DNA from: Biomphalaria glabrata
Lineage: Eukaryota; Mollusca; Gastropoda; Planorbidae
Direction of reading: 5' to 3'
Assembly: GCF_947242115.1 (NCBI RefSeq)
Contig: NC_074718.1
Span: forward strand, 45,300,699-45,364,698
Length of the DNA stretch: 64,000 nucleotides
The notes beneath the pieces are model-generated. The model was given only the letters and a program-made list of their open reading frames with translations. It was not told the DNA's origin and did no database searches. A program made the translations under genes and the position numbers. Below, one piece after another: positions 14,501-24,300 of this stretch (position 1 is the stretch's first letter; every line of letters begins with the position of its first letter).

Positions 14501-15519
14501 TGTTTGGAGCTAAAAACGACGTTTCGGGACAGTGCATGTCCAATTGTAATTAAGTTCCTGTATTTTTGTTCCGCTTTTCCAAAGCAGATGGCAGTTTTTT
14601 AGATTCTCTGTAACCAAGTATGTAAAGCTATTGTTTTAACCTCCCCCGGCAATTCATACCCATATAAGGGATGAAGGCTATATTATGAGCCTGTTTGATC
14701 GTAGGCTGGTGGAGAGAGGTATACACTAAGCGTGTAGTGTCACAACCTATCATACAGGCAGTGGAGGGAAGGGGGAGAGTGTCATGAAAAGAATTATAAG
14801 CATCTATGGGAGGGAGGGGATGTTAAGGTGTAACAAAACGAACATCCAAAATATGAAAAGAAGAGGGTCCTTGGATGGGAATTAAAAGAAAGAGACAGAG
14901 AATACATGTAGCCTAGTTGAAAATATCATGTTTATTAAATTATAATAATTAATTTATAGATCTATAATTATATCGATTTATTTCTGTCTGTTTCTACACA
15001 TAGATTATATATATATCTAGAGAGAGAGAGAGAGAGGCAATATACTATAAATACATATTGCAGAAGTGAATCTACTTCTTTTAATACAATCTAAATAATT
15101 TTTAATTAACACAGATATATAATTTATTAGCAATAACATAGTGGTGTTTCTTAACGGTGCTCGATGTGCGCTAAAGGAGAAAGCACAAAAACTGCGTTTA
15201 TTATAGGAGCATGAAGTGACCTGATTTATTTTAAAATAAAATCTTGGCTATGAGTGGTAATTCAAAGAAACACAGCTATTTTTTATAGTCCTTTAGTTGC
15301 AGAATAAGAATCTCAACTCCGGGAGTCAATCTGCTTTCAGTTTTTTTGTAAGTTAAACCGTCACCAAATAAAAATTTGACCTAGTTCCCGAATACGGTGT
15401 GCCTAATATAAGAATCTACTATATATATTCTAACGACTAAGTCGTCTAAGTAAGAATAAAATTAGACAGCACAAATTAAGTAACATTAGTACATACTTGA
15501 ATGTCTTGAAAAGTGGCAT
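2519..15519 (-). CDS. EXOSC8: Exosome complex component RRP43 (EXOSC8), 11 exons
   Basis: This is an RNase PH-fold subunit of the hexameric ring of the nuclear and cytoplasmic RNA exosome, which channels RNA to the catalytic subunits; in animals the subunit is not itself catalytic. Coding exons, 5' to 3' on the minus strand: 15519-15497 (tentative), 11689-11653, 10070-10007, 9859-9786, 8880-8838, 8729-8624, 8307-8262, 8175-8079, 6541-6421, 4761-4658, 2622-2519. All introns are GT-AG and all phases agree, giving 272 residues (human 276). Diagnostic stretches: [85 protein letters not shown]. The exon at 6421-6541 ends in a short tandem duplication carrying a second 5' splice site. An AATAAA overlaps the stop codon. 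Introns hold LINE and SINE pieces and minisatellites. Confidence 0.93.
3581..3745 (+). mobile_element. tRNA-derived SINE, family A
   Basis: The head is 'ggctgcctggtcgtgcgg', the B box is 'gggttcaaaccctgccc', and the tail is 'aactctgaaggaacatcc.aaacatgtaaaac'. Near-identical copies sit at 53814-53980, 60797-60962 and 61036-61312. Divergent ones are at 33476-33680, 47511-47670 and 49310-49425 (-). It lies in the last EXOSC8 intron, antisense to that gene. Confidence 0.8.
4012..4330 (-). mobile_element. LINE 3' fragment (C-terminal ORF tail plus ATT-repeat end)
   Basis: The minus strand encodes [16 protein letters not shown] followed by [17 protein letters not shown]. This is the terminal 'LPSGRR...TNRxxxSFxPxAIxxLN' signature seen at the end of reverse-transcriptase ORFs of many invertebrate non-LTR elements. 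The element then runs into an (ATT)n tract at 4012-4030, the short-repeat 3' end such elements use. The 5' part is missing. Confidence 0.65.
5090..5345 (+). mobile_element. tRNA-derived SINE, family B
   Basis: The head 'gtcgagaggctaagtgcg' is followed by a B box (gaggttcgacacccg). The body holds 'ctgagcgcctaaaggcag' and a 14-bp poly-C run. The end is 'agcgctatataaaagctataataataat'-like, with an AAT-repeat tail. Other copies: 47695-47946 (+), 52033-52268 (-), 53377-53591 (+). Confidence 0.8.
5850..6096 (-). mobile_element. tRNA-derived SINE, family C
   Basis: Reverse-strand copy: reading minus, it begins 'gtggctgagtggtaaaac' and has the B box 'gggttcaaatcctgg'. The body is shared with 1511-1793. 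Confidence 0.75.
6361..6462 (-). repeat. 40-bp tandem repeat spanning an EXOSC8 exon-intron boundary
   Basis: About 2.5 copies of a 40-bp unit (6361-6400, 6401-6440, 6441-6462). Each full unit carries GACAAGTAAGTGTC on the minus strand, that is, an exon end plus a 5' splice site. The phase-correct donor cuts after 6421. The second donor, after 6381, would leave an in-frame TAA at 6419-6417. Confidence 0.8.
6585..6906. repeat. 46-bp minisatellite, about 7 copies
   Basis: The unit contains 'gtgacactggtgtggtca' and 'ctggcaataccctataaca', with two slightly different subtypes (ccctataacagac versus catacaacagatg). It lies in an EXOSC8 intron. Confidence 0.85.
7560..7990 (+). mobile_element. Degenerate LINE C-terminal remnant
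   Basis: Fragmentary reading includes [13 protein letters not shown] near 7580 and [18 protein letters not shown] near 7870-7925. These resemble the 'YACETW' and 'WEEA..LA.DR..WR' parts of non-LTR reverse-transcriptase ORF ends. It is heavily decayed, and no continuous frame remains. Confidence 0.4.
10211..10658 (+). mobile_element. LINE 3' fragment (CR1/Jockey-like ORF end)
   Basis: The reading runs [23 protein letters not shown], then [20 protein letters not shown] and [17 protein letters not shown], with a short deletion after SFFP. The 3' end carries 'cttcttttttgaag', a small perfect hairpin, then 'taacgtctgtattatataag'-like sequence. A nearly identical copy is in FBXW7 intron 7 (24557-25060), so activity was recent. 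Confidence 0.8.
11771..11918 (+). mobile_element. LINE 3' tail, short copy
   Basis: This 148-bp 5'-truncated copy begins within the [16 protein letters not shown] codons and ends with the same hairpin tail as 10211-10658. It lies in EXOSC8 intron 1, just upstream of exon 2. Confidence 0.75.
12015..12162 (-). mobile_element. SINE family C, truncated copy
   Basis: It shares the family C body from 'cctttcagacca' to 'gtacccattagagct' (plus-strand reading) but lacks the tRNA-like head. Confidence 0.65.
12256..12775 (+). mobile_element. LINE fragment: RNase H end and C-terminal cysteine-rich tail
   Basis: The reading begins at [14 protein letters not shown], the last RNase H motif of non-LTR elements. 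It continues through [17 protein letters not shown], then shifts by one base to [20 protein letters not shown] and [15 protein letters not shown]. The last part (Cys-x-Cys ... His-x4-Cys) is a zinc-knuckle-like tail, and a stop follows at 12729. One frameshift is visible near 12500. It is unrelated to the other LINE tails in this window. Confidence 0.75.
12780..13144. other. AT-rich DNA inside EXOSC8 intron 1, no gene seen
   Basis: It has low-complexity runs of 'ctataagtata' and 'cttagcctta' and overlapping AGATCT and TCTAGA palindromes. Nothing coding is recognised. Confidence 0.5.
13145..14407. mobile_element. Non-autonomous TIR element, copy 1 (1.26 kb)
   Basis: The ends are inverted repeats: the left end reads agtagtttatttatttcgg, and the right end read inward gives agtagtttatgctattcgg, both followed by 'aca'. 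No transposase frame is seen. Internal phrases such as 'tttatttcggaca' and 'tccgaaataaatt' recur in both orientations. A second copy, about 80-90% similar by eye, lies at 17533-18617. The superfamily and target duplication could not be fixed. Confidence 0.65.
14408..15496. other. EXOSC8 intron 1, proximal part
   Basis: AT-rich with an (AG)n run near 15020-15036 and a few TCTAGA/AGATCT motifs. No open frame or RNA gene is recognised. Confidence 0.5.
15497..15519 (-). CDS. EXOSC8: Probable first coding exon of EXOSC8 (23 bp)
   Basis: The minus strand reads ATG CCA CTT TTC AAG ACA TTC AA and then GTATGT, a consensus donor. The two leftover bases complete a Lys codon with the G that opens the exon at 11689, giving [20 protein letters not shown]. 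Human EXOSC8 begins MAAGFKTVEPLEYYRRFL, so the length and the F-K-T core agree. The exon is very short and would place intron 1 at 3.8 kb, so chance cannot be excluded. No better phase-compatible start was found by eye. Confidence 0.55.
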
Positions 15520-16918
15520 ATTAAATTTGTGTTAGTTTGTTACCAGAGTCTACCAAACTTTGTAGATCTAGACACAAGAAGACAAAAAAGTCTAATACTA
15601 GATTTATTTAGATCTAGATCTAGTACTACACAGACATAGGATAGATCTAGAATCAGGACTAGAATCTAGAATCTAGAATCTTGGCCAATCTAGGCACAGG
15701 TCGGTACATCAAATGGAATCAAATTTATTGATATTTGTTTCTTTGCGAGTACTTAACGTTTTTATATTTCATTATTTATATTGTTGACACAGGCCTATAT
15801 ATATATTTATAAATTATTTTTGTAAATTATCACGAAAAAGACCTTAGCTAGATTTTGATTTATAATATTTAGATCTATATTATAGATCTAGATCTTATAG
15901 TTTAGAATAAGATCGTAATTGAGTAGACTCTATATCTTTCGTATGCAATATTTTGCATTACTTATAGATCTAGATCTAGAATGTGTTTTAAATGTTGTTT
16001 TATACCATAGCGATTCATGACTTAGTTTTGTAAAATTCTAATCGGTTTTTTCCGATTGTTGTCGGCTTTGTCCGTAACTCGTAACATCAAAGGCAGAGGA
16101 AGTCTAGTTGAGAACGAAGATGGCTGAACTCTTATAATAGAATTTATGTTCTTCTTGTAATTACAATAACAATTGTTATAGTTAGAAAAGGAACTTAGTT
16201 CAGCTGTATATATTGAAGAGTAGTAGCTAGTTGATAAGCGTGGTAAGTCGTGGTTGTTAAGGATCATATTTGTGGCATTTCTCTGCATTAGCAGCAGGTG
16301 CTCCTTCACTGCCTACACTTAACACTACACTACTACACTCTACACTCAGTTTTGACTCAGTAACACTGACTACACTCTAACACTGTCTACAGAGTAACAG
16401 ACGTACAGTCTACTCTTGTCTCTACACTCAACTTCTAAGATCTAGATCTAGTAACTTAGTAAGAGTACTAAGACTAGTAGTCTCTAGACTCTAGTCTTAC
16501 TCTTCTTATTAGTCTTAGTCTTACACTGTCTGCACTGCCACAGCTGCAACAGTAAATGAGTAACTAGTATTTAACTACTAACTAGATCTAGTATAATCAT
16601 ATAGATAGTTATAGATCTAAGTGTAAACTAACAGTCCTACACTGGCGACACTGCCTACACTACAGTTACAACAGTAGTACAGGCTAAACTAGCTTCATGG
16701 GTCAGTAATTGATACTAATCATGACTAATGATAGATCTATTCTCTAATTGCCCTAAACAACAGCACTGGTCAACACTAAGACATACATTTTTAGCACTAC
16801 ACTTGACTACACTGTAGTGACTGTAATGTGACTAAACTTGACTAGATCTACACTCAGTCTCACACACAGTAGTCAGTGCACTTAGAAATCAATCTGTCAA
16901 CTGACTACTGTGACTGTG
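15520..16918. other. Region upstream of the EXOSC8 start, low-complexity DNA
   Basis: It contains dense AGATCT/TCTAGA arrays (15560-15680, 15860-15990) and a 16310-16900 tract built of loose 'ctacact' and 'gactacact' motifs. A 95-codon minus-strand frame at 16022-16309 has no recognisable domain. The EXOSC8 promoter should lie near 15.5-16 kb, but no core element stands out. Confidence 0.45.
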
Positions 16919-17595
16919 AGACTAGGCTCAAAATCTAAATAAGATTTTCTAAGTTCAAAGTTGACTGAGACTAGATTATATAAATATGATCTTTGTCTTT
17001 AACTTTAGGTCTAGATCTAGCGGCGTTGAGGTTTAGTCTATGAGCCTCACTGTCTTAAAGTCTTAACACTGAGTTGACTGATGGTGTTGAGAACACAAGA
17101 AAAGTACTCTCACCATTGAAATTCTAAACTAGATCTAGACTCAACATATAGATCTAGATCTGTTAATATATATGGATCTACGGGTTTAGATATAGAGTAG
17201 TTTATTTAATCCGGACATTACATGAATTAGGACACTCGTTTTGTGGTCATTGTTAGACTAGGCTCTAGTCTAGATCTAAATAAGATTTTCTAAGTTCAAA
17301 GTTGTCTGAGACTGGATTATATGATCTTTGTCTTTAACTTTAGGTCTAGATCTAGCGGTGTAGAGGTTTAGTCTATGAGCCTCACTGTCTTAAAGTCTTA
17401 ACACTGATTTGACTGATGAATGATGTTGAGAACACAAGAAAAGTACTCTCACCATTGAAATTCTAAACTAGATCTAGTCTCTACATATAGATCTAGATCT
17501 GTTAATATATGGATTTACGGGTTTAGATATAGAGTAGTTTATTTAATCCGGACATCGCATGAATTCGGACACTCGTTTTTGTGGTCATTAAATCT
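16919..17595. repeat. 336-bp tandem duplication that includes the head of the TIR element
   Basis: Unit 1 is about 16919-17254 and unit 2 about 17255-17595. They share 'tttaggtctagatctagcgg', 'ctcactgtcttaaagtctta' and 'acaagaaaagtactctcacc'. Unit 1 ends with only the first 55 bp of the TIR element (17196-17251); unit 2 runs into the complete element. Confidence 0.8.
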
Positions 17596-18617
17596 TTATT
17601 TTGATATTTAATATGAAACTAGCATGCTGTATAATGTGCTTGTCCATTATCCAATGATTCTGACCCAATTTCCTTCCATTTACTATCATTTCTAAAGCTG
17701 TCTTTTTACGTAAGAAAAAAGAATTTCAAATATGTAAGTCAGGTTGTTGTTTTTTCCTATGTTACCTGGATGACTTTACCTCTTCCTAGAGTTAAGACTA
17801 TATTTTTTGAATGGCTAAGTCTATGCTAATGAGCCCAGCAATATTTATTCTGTTTTTGGAGCTACAGGTTTTATTTGATTTCTTAAGCCAAGTTGTTTGA
17901 TTCCATACAAAGAAAAATTAATAGGGTGTTTGAATTAAATTACAATTTTCTTACCAAAATTTATTTCAAACATTAGTTTTGGAATGAAGTTAAATGCCTA
18001 ATTAGAGATTTAGATCTACTAGATAGATCTAGATTTATATAGAGATAATATAGAGGATTCAGCTATTTAGGCAAGAATGGCTATCCTAACCTGTACTATA
18101 CTACAAAAGATCATCTGTATTAGAAATTTATTAAATTAAAAAACACAAACATTTAACACATGTCTAATCAAGCCAATATAAAATAAGTCTAAAAGTCTGT
18201 GTAGAAGTCACTACCCCAGTGACCTAATTTTGGGTTCATAATTTTATTTTTTATGTTCGTATTTATGCATAATTTGGAAACATCTTAATGATTTAATGTG
18301 AGGGGCTATGCCTGGGGATCTTAATAGTTAGTGTTAATATAGAATTAAAATCTGAGTTTATTGATGCCTAAATATAGAGACTGTCTGAAATAAATTATGG
18401 TGTCCGGAATCAAATAATGTGGGTCAAATTTGTCTGAATGAAATGAAAACACATGGCCTGTTTGACCTTAAATATAAGTAGTCATCCTTATTCTCCTTAA
18501 ACTAAAGAAGATTTTGATACTTCATTTTCTTTTCTATGTCGAACCATTGTCAAATAATGCGCTGTCAAAGTCAAACACACATTTCGGCCTATAGTTGTCC
18601 GAATAGCATAAACTACT
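17533..18617. mobile_element. Non-autonomous TIR element, copy 2 (1.09 kb)
   Basis: Same orientation and order of internal sequence as copy 1. The left end is 'agtagtttatttaatccgg' and the right end is 'cgaatagcataaactact'. It is shorter by several internal deletions. No coding capacity is seen. Confidence 0.65.
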
Positions 18618-19849
18618 CAAATAGATCTACCAAGAAAACTTTGGTTGCGGTAATACAGGTAGCAACTAGGACAAAAGCAATTGTAAGGGTCAGGTGAAAA
18701 GCTTCTTGCTGCACTAGGAATCAAATTAGTTTATATGACCTAGGCTTAAGCTGAGGCTCACCATAGTTTGCCCTAGCCCTAGGCTCCTAACTAGTCTAAA
18801 TCTATTCAAATTGAATTCCGATCATCAATTATCTAGTTTCTATATACTAGAATTCAATCAAGACCTCTAGACTAGATCGATTAGATCTATCTAGATTTCC
18901 AAATTCAAGTCTGTCCCTGGTCTTACACATTAAAATTATGTGACTAACCCTAGTCGGCCTAATCCCACTCTGATCTAAAGATCTAGATCTAATCATCAAT
19001 CTCGTAGCCATTCTTTAGCTAAATAATTAAGCATCCACCCTCAAAGAAGTGCAACTATACTGCATAGATACTATATATAATTTAATCTTTAAAATTTCAC
19101 TAGAAATGAAAACAGCGATAAAACATTGTTGCTGAAAAGTTGACCTTTTCTCGTCATTCATAGTGAGCCATTAAAATTATAACAAATTTTTAAGTTATTC
19201 CAGGTAGATAGATCTGTAGTAAAGAATAACTGGGTACAAAATCAGAGTCTAAGTTGGTTAATTACTGATGACAGGCCCGTCATTAGGCATAGACTAACTA
19301 GGCAGCTGCTAGTTTCATTCGGTGGGGGCCTCACAGGACTAGTAAAAATTTAAGAGAAGATATGATGAAACTTGGATTTACTAGTGTAACTCTACTACGG
19401 AAATTGAGATTTGTTTTTTTTACTAGAAGTACGCGCTGGTTACGCCCCTTGATTTGTTCCTAGGCTTTATTTTGTTTATTTTGGCAGGAACATCCCCTTC
19501 TTTTCTTTTTTTTTGAATTGATATAAATGTACCACTTTTTATCAATCAACCTAACATACTTTTTTAGCCAGTGAATTAGTGTATCTGTTACAATAAAATT
19601 TCATATGTCCCATTCTCTCTTTCCTGAACACCCCCTTGCTTGTCTTTTTAAAAATAATTTTAATAAACTGGGCCTCGTTTCAACTACACACTTATTAAAT
19701 GCACTTATATTTTGGGCCGGTTAATTCTAGAAGCACCTTCACTTATTCCTATCTTATATAATACAGACGTTACTTCAAAAAAGAAGATGGTTCTGCTTAA
19801 CTGCCCTAACTTTTTGGGTTATTTTTACTTTTTTTGTTTACAGTGTGTT

Positions 19850-19955
19850 TTGCAACCTTTAATCTTAATACACGCAACCTTTAATCTTAATACACACAAC
19901 CTTTAATCTTAATACACGCAACCTTTAATCTTAATACACGCAACCTTTATCTGAA
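19850..19955. repeat. 22-bp minisatellite, about 5 copies
   Basis: The unit is 'gcaacctttaatcttaatac' plus two bases, near-perfect. Confidence 0.85.
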
Positions 19956-20871
19956 TGTCAGCAATGTACAGTATTAGACAATGTATAGATTTCTTCATGC
20001 CATCAGTTTCTGAGAAAAATACATTTATTTTTGAAGGCCCCAATTGAATGCCACATTCCTATTCTCCTTTCTACATTTCATTTGGTACTTTGTTCTCTAA
20101 ATAAAAAGAAATATCTATTTGGTTTTATTTATTGTATTGTTTATCTCCCCCCTTTTGAATGTTGCGAAATGAAATAGATCTAGTCCTTACTCTCTCTTTC
20201 TCTAGATCTTATTAATTCTATTAGGATTGGTTTTGTCTTCTAATTAGACCATGTCTAGAATGAAGTAGAATTGACAAAAGGCTATTTTAAAAAGTTCACT
20301 TAGGGAAAAAGAAATAATATACAGGAAGTCTTATTGTCGTGATATTTTTTTGAATGCTTTCTACGTAGACAGCAGCCTTTTTGGAGAAATACTGAAAATA
20401 AAATACAAAATGGTTTGATAGAAAGATTGCGTTGTTTCATGAATAGCGGTTTCATTACTGTGATTCTGTCAAAAACTGTTCTTAGTAAGCACCTAGGAGG
20501 TAAAAGGAACCTGTGTACAAAATGTCAGTCGAGATTTCGTGGTCAATGAATAGGTCTGTCAGTTAGAGGTAACTTAGAAATATATTATAGATTGCAGTTA
20601 TTTGTCAATTTAGATATAGACAGTACATGTTTGGTTAATAAATTGCATAATTTTATTTTTTCACCGTTTCTTTTTTTTTTTTTTTTTTTTTTTTCATATG
20701 GGGCCACCCATACTTCACCTAGGGCCTCCAATGCCGACCCTGCTGATGAATCAGTATATCACAAAATTAAGGCTTTCTCTATAGATTACTTACACTTCAT
20801 TGAATAAGGCTGTTGTTTCTTTTGACTGGAATCTTTTCTTTTTTTTCCCATCCTTTGTATGTACTCACACA

Positions 20872-20928
20872 ATATGTTGTCTATTCACACAATATGTTGT
20901 CTATTCACACAATATGTTGTCTATTTTG
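20872..20928. repeat. 20-bp tandem repeat, 3 copies, before the FBXW7 first coding exon
   Basis: Three exact or near-exact copies of 'cacacaatatgttgtctatt'. It ends directly at the polypyrimidine/AG (tttgactcag, 20934) that probably opens the exon containing the FBXW7 start codon. Confidence 0.85.
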
Positions 20929-20961
20929 ACTCAGATTAATGTCAACAGAAATGACATTTTG

Positions 20962-21341
20962 ATGGCTGGAAAAAAAATTGACATTAACACAGCAACAGTG
21001 AGTGATTTAGAAAACTTGGCTTGCGTAGGACATCACAGGGCTGAAGCTATTGTGAAACACAGAAGAGTGAGTCCCTTTTTTTTTAATTTTCTTATTGCAG
21101 CCGCTATATTGTAGTGGTTTTTCTATAGAGCTGATAGATGGATTATGTTGTGTGTTTGCGCCAATCACATGCTAAATGTTTTGTTTCTTTGACGTTATCT
21201 TTAGGAAAGTGGTGGATTCCATAGTGTGGTTGAGTTGTCACTTGTTCCAGGTATAAGCACCGCCATCATTGAGCAGAACAAAGGACGCATTATTTGCCGG
21301 AGACCATCTCCAGCTAAGAAAAGAAATGGTCAATCTAAAAT
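20962..21341 (+). CDS. FBXW7: HhH (ComEA-like) exons of FBXW7
   Basis: Exons 1-2 read [45 protein letters not shown]. This is the 'NINTA..eeL..lpGIG...A..Iv.yR...G.F.s.eeL..V.GI' pattern of ComEA-type DNA-binding HhH domains, also found at the N-terminus of vertebrate EEPD1. Exon 2 ends AT|GTAAGG, and exon 3 supplies the A of an Ile codon, keeping frame into the acidic region. An upstream ATG at 20951 opens only a three-codon frame. Confidence 0.8.
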
Positions 21342-24300
21342 GTAAGGCTTTTTTTTTTTATACATTTACTTCACTGGCATTTAGGCAGAACTAATATTTC
21401 CTATTCATTCATTTTGATAAAAAAAAATCTGATTTAGATTAAATAAAAATGAAACCAAGATAAATTATTCTTTTTTTTTTTTTTTTTTTATTTAAATATT
21501 TTTTCATTAAGTGTATGTTTAAAAGCCAAAGCTTGCTGAATGAGACTCTCTAACCAAATAATCAGGAAAGCCATGTAACTTCTAGAAGCAGACGTAATGT
21601 CCATTGCCTTCTATTCTAATGTTGGATGTTTGGTTTCTATAGTCATTGTTTAAAGAGAAAAAGTGAAGCTGAAAGAGAAATGAAATAATGAACGGGGGTT
21701 ATATTAATAACATTTTAAAAGCTTCAAACTTCATGCACATTCATATGTACATTTCAATATAGTAAGAAATTCTTCTTTTCCCCAGACAAAAACGAATTAC
21801 TAGAAAACATGGGCATCTGAGTGAGTCTTTAGATCTATTCATCTCTGAAGCTTCTGGTGTAGGACTAGAATGTCCTAGCCATGCCTCCCCCCCACCAAGT
21901 CACTTCACTCGTTCTCAGAGTGCAGCGCTCAGACTTGGTCAAGGCTGCTCTTCTGAGACTCCCCCTGCTGAGAGCTCTTCCACTAATTTCATAGTCACAC
22001 GAAGCGGGGGCGGCACAGCAAGGGCACTTAGTAATCGAGGTCATCATGAAGAAGACAGCGGAAATGATGGTGACGATGAGAGGGATGAAAGGATTGCGGC
22101 GGCTGCAGCAGCAGGGGACGTGAAGAATGTTGACAATGTACATAACGACTACAATGAGGTCCATGGTGCCTTGGAGGATGGAGGCTCTGACAATGAGGCT
22201 AGTAACGAGGATGAGGAATGTCTGCTGAATCATGCTGCCGACAGCTTTGATGGGGATTATGATGAAGACAATGGCGACAACCAAGACCAAGAGGAGGTGG
22301 AACATGAAGAGGATGAGGATGGCGGGAAGTCTTACAGAGATAATCAGAGACATTCTCTTAGTTTTAATCTTCGACTGCGCTCTGGCTGCTGCTCCACTAG
22401 TGACAAAGGAGAAAGCAAATCGGTAATACATTTTTTTTTCAACTAATATTTTTGAATATCTATATTATCTAGCCTTTAAAAATGATATTGTAAAAAATGT
22501 TACCTCTTAATTTTATTGATTTTTTTTTCAACAAATAACTAGCCTTTAAAAAGAAAATCTGAAGTTGAAGATGACAAAGATGCTGACCTGTCCCCTGGCA
22601 AGAAACTTAGAACGGCAATGGTTAGGTAAGTGCATGTTCCATTTGTTAGTCATAATCAACATATTTTGTTTTCGACATGGAAATAATATTGTTGCGGAAC
22701 AAAAATCAGTAAGGCAACACCAACCTCAAACTTGTATTCAACGAACCTAAACCTTTAATCCAAACAACCTCAAACTTGTTTACAACGAACCTAAACCTTT
22801 AATCCAACCAACCGCAACTTTTGAGTCATAAGTCACAACATTTAAGTCAACAAACTTGTAAGATTAAAAATGTTAAATATTATTTGTGGGTTTTTGGGCT
22901 GTTTCAAGTTATATTTTCAACAAATTCAACTGTTTTTGAAGATAATAGATGCCATTCATAGTTGAAAGCCTGTGCTGTATTTATTGAATCTTGCCATAGT
23001 TTTAGAACTTGTGTTGTATTCATTCCTACTAGACATAGTTTTAGAACTTGACTCTGGTATTTCTTGATATGTTCTAGTTGTCAAGTATGTGGACAAAGTC
23101 TTAACAGAGTTCCAAGATGGAAGCTGGCGCAGATGCCAAGAGGCAAGATTCCATCCAAAGAGAACCCTCCACCTAAAATGGATGACTGGTTAAAAACATT
23201 TCAGGTTACTATTTCCATCGTAGACAAACCCAACTTAATCTCATAATGTCTAGATTGTATAGGCTCTTTTTTTTGTTGGTCAAAGCTCTAAATTCAAATA
23301 CATGTTGCTCACTTCTAATAGGCCTGGGGTAATGCAGAGCGAATGATGGCTGTGGATGAGCTAATCAATCTATGTGACCCAACCCAGGTTCGACACATGA
23401 TGCAAGTCATAGAGCCACAGTTTCAGAGAGACTTTATCTCTTTGTTGCCTAAAGAGGTAGTTATCTTTATCAACACTGTCTACTTTTACAATCTTTTAAA
23501 CATAAGCTACTGATTAGGCTTTCGTGTCATTAATATATAAATATAAAATAAGCAGATGTATGACTTTCCCTTTTGCCACATAAGCATTAACACCAGTTCA
23601 AGAAACTCATTTCTTTTTGACATACACTTTAGCTTAGCAATAGAAGCTCTGTAGTAATAATTTACCTAAGAGCTAGAAAAGACACTATAAAATATGAGGC
23701 AAATACATCTCACTCCCAGAACTTAGTCCATTCTCTCAATGTAAAATCAAGTTACATACAATTTTTAGAAAATTATTGAAACCACAAATAAATATAGGTA
23801 CAAAAATGTAGTTATTAATTAATTATCACATCAAATTATCCCATGATATTGTTATATCCCACTATAATGATAATAAGGCTTGTCTTTGAGTCTGAAGATT
23901 AATGAGGAATGCAGTATTTCCTGTGGAAATATCCCACTATAATATGCACACACAAAAATATGATAATGCAACTTTTTGTTTGTTTTCAGCTGGCCCTGTA
24001 CGTTTTGTCATTTCTCGAGGCTAGAGACTTATTAAGAGCTGCTCAGACCTGCAGATACTGGCGGGTGTTAGCCGAGGATAATTTACTCTGGAGAGAGAAA
24101 TGCAGGGAGGAGGGGATTGATGAGGAGACAGTCTATGGTTCCCGTATGCGCAGGCGGCATTCAGCACGCTCACCCTACAAGTCTTTGTTTATGAGACAAT
24201 CCCAGATAGAACACAATTGGAGGTCTGGGGTCAACCGTCCACCAAAAGTATGAGCTATGTTGTTGTTGTTTTTCTGTTCATCTAAATGTTTGTTACTAAA

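Larger units (their letters stand above)
18618..20934. other. DNA upstream of the FBXW7 first coding exon
   Basis: It holds AGATCT-rich stretches to about 19060, a decayed 'caggcccgtcattagg' MITE-like end at 19270-19340, a LINE 3' tail on the minus strand at 19745-19790, a 22-bp tandem repeat at 19850-19955 and a 30-base poly-T run at about 20665. FBXW7 5' non-coding exons are expected here or further left but could not be identified. Confidence 0.45.

Noticed and set aside
16022-16309. 95-codon minus-strand frame
   Set aside because: No recognisable domain; it lies in low-complexity DNA upstream of EXOSC8.
21865-22431. 188-codon minus-strand frame rich in hydrophobic residues
   Set aside because: It is the exact antisense of the acidic FBXW7 exon 3; GAT/GAA/GAC codons read backwards give Ile, Phe and Val runs. 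It has no domain.
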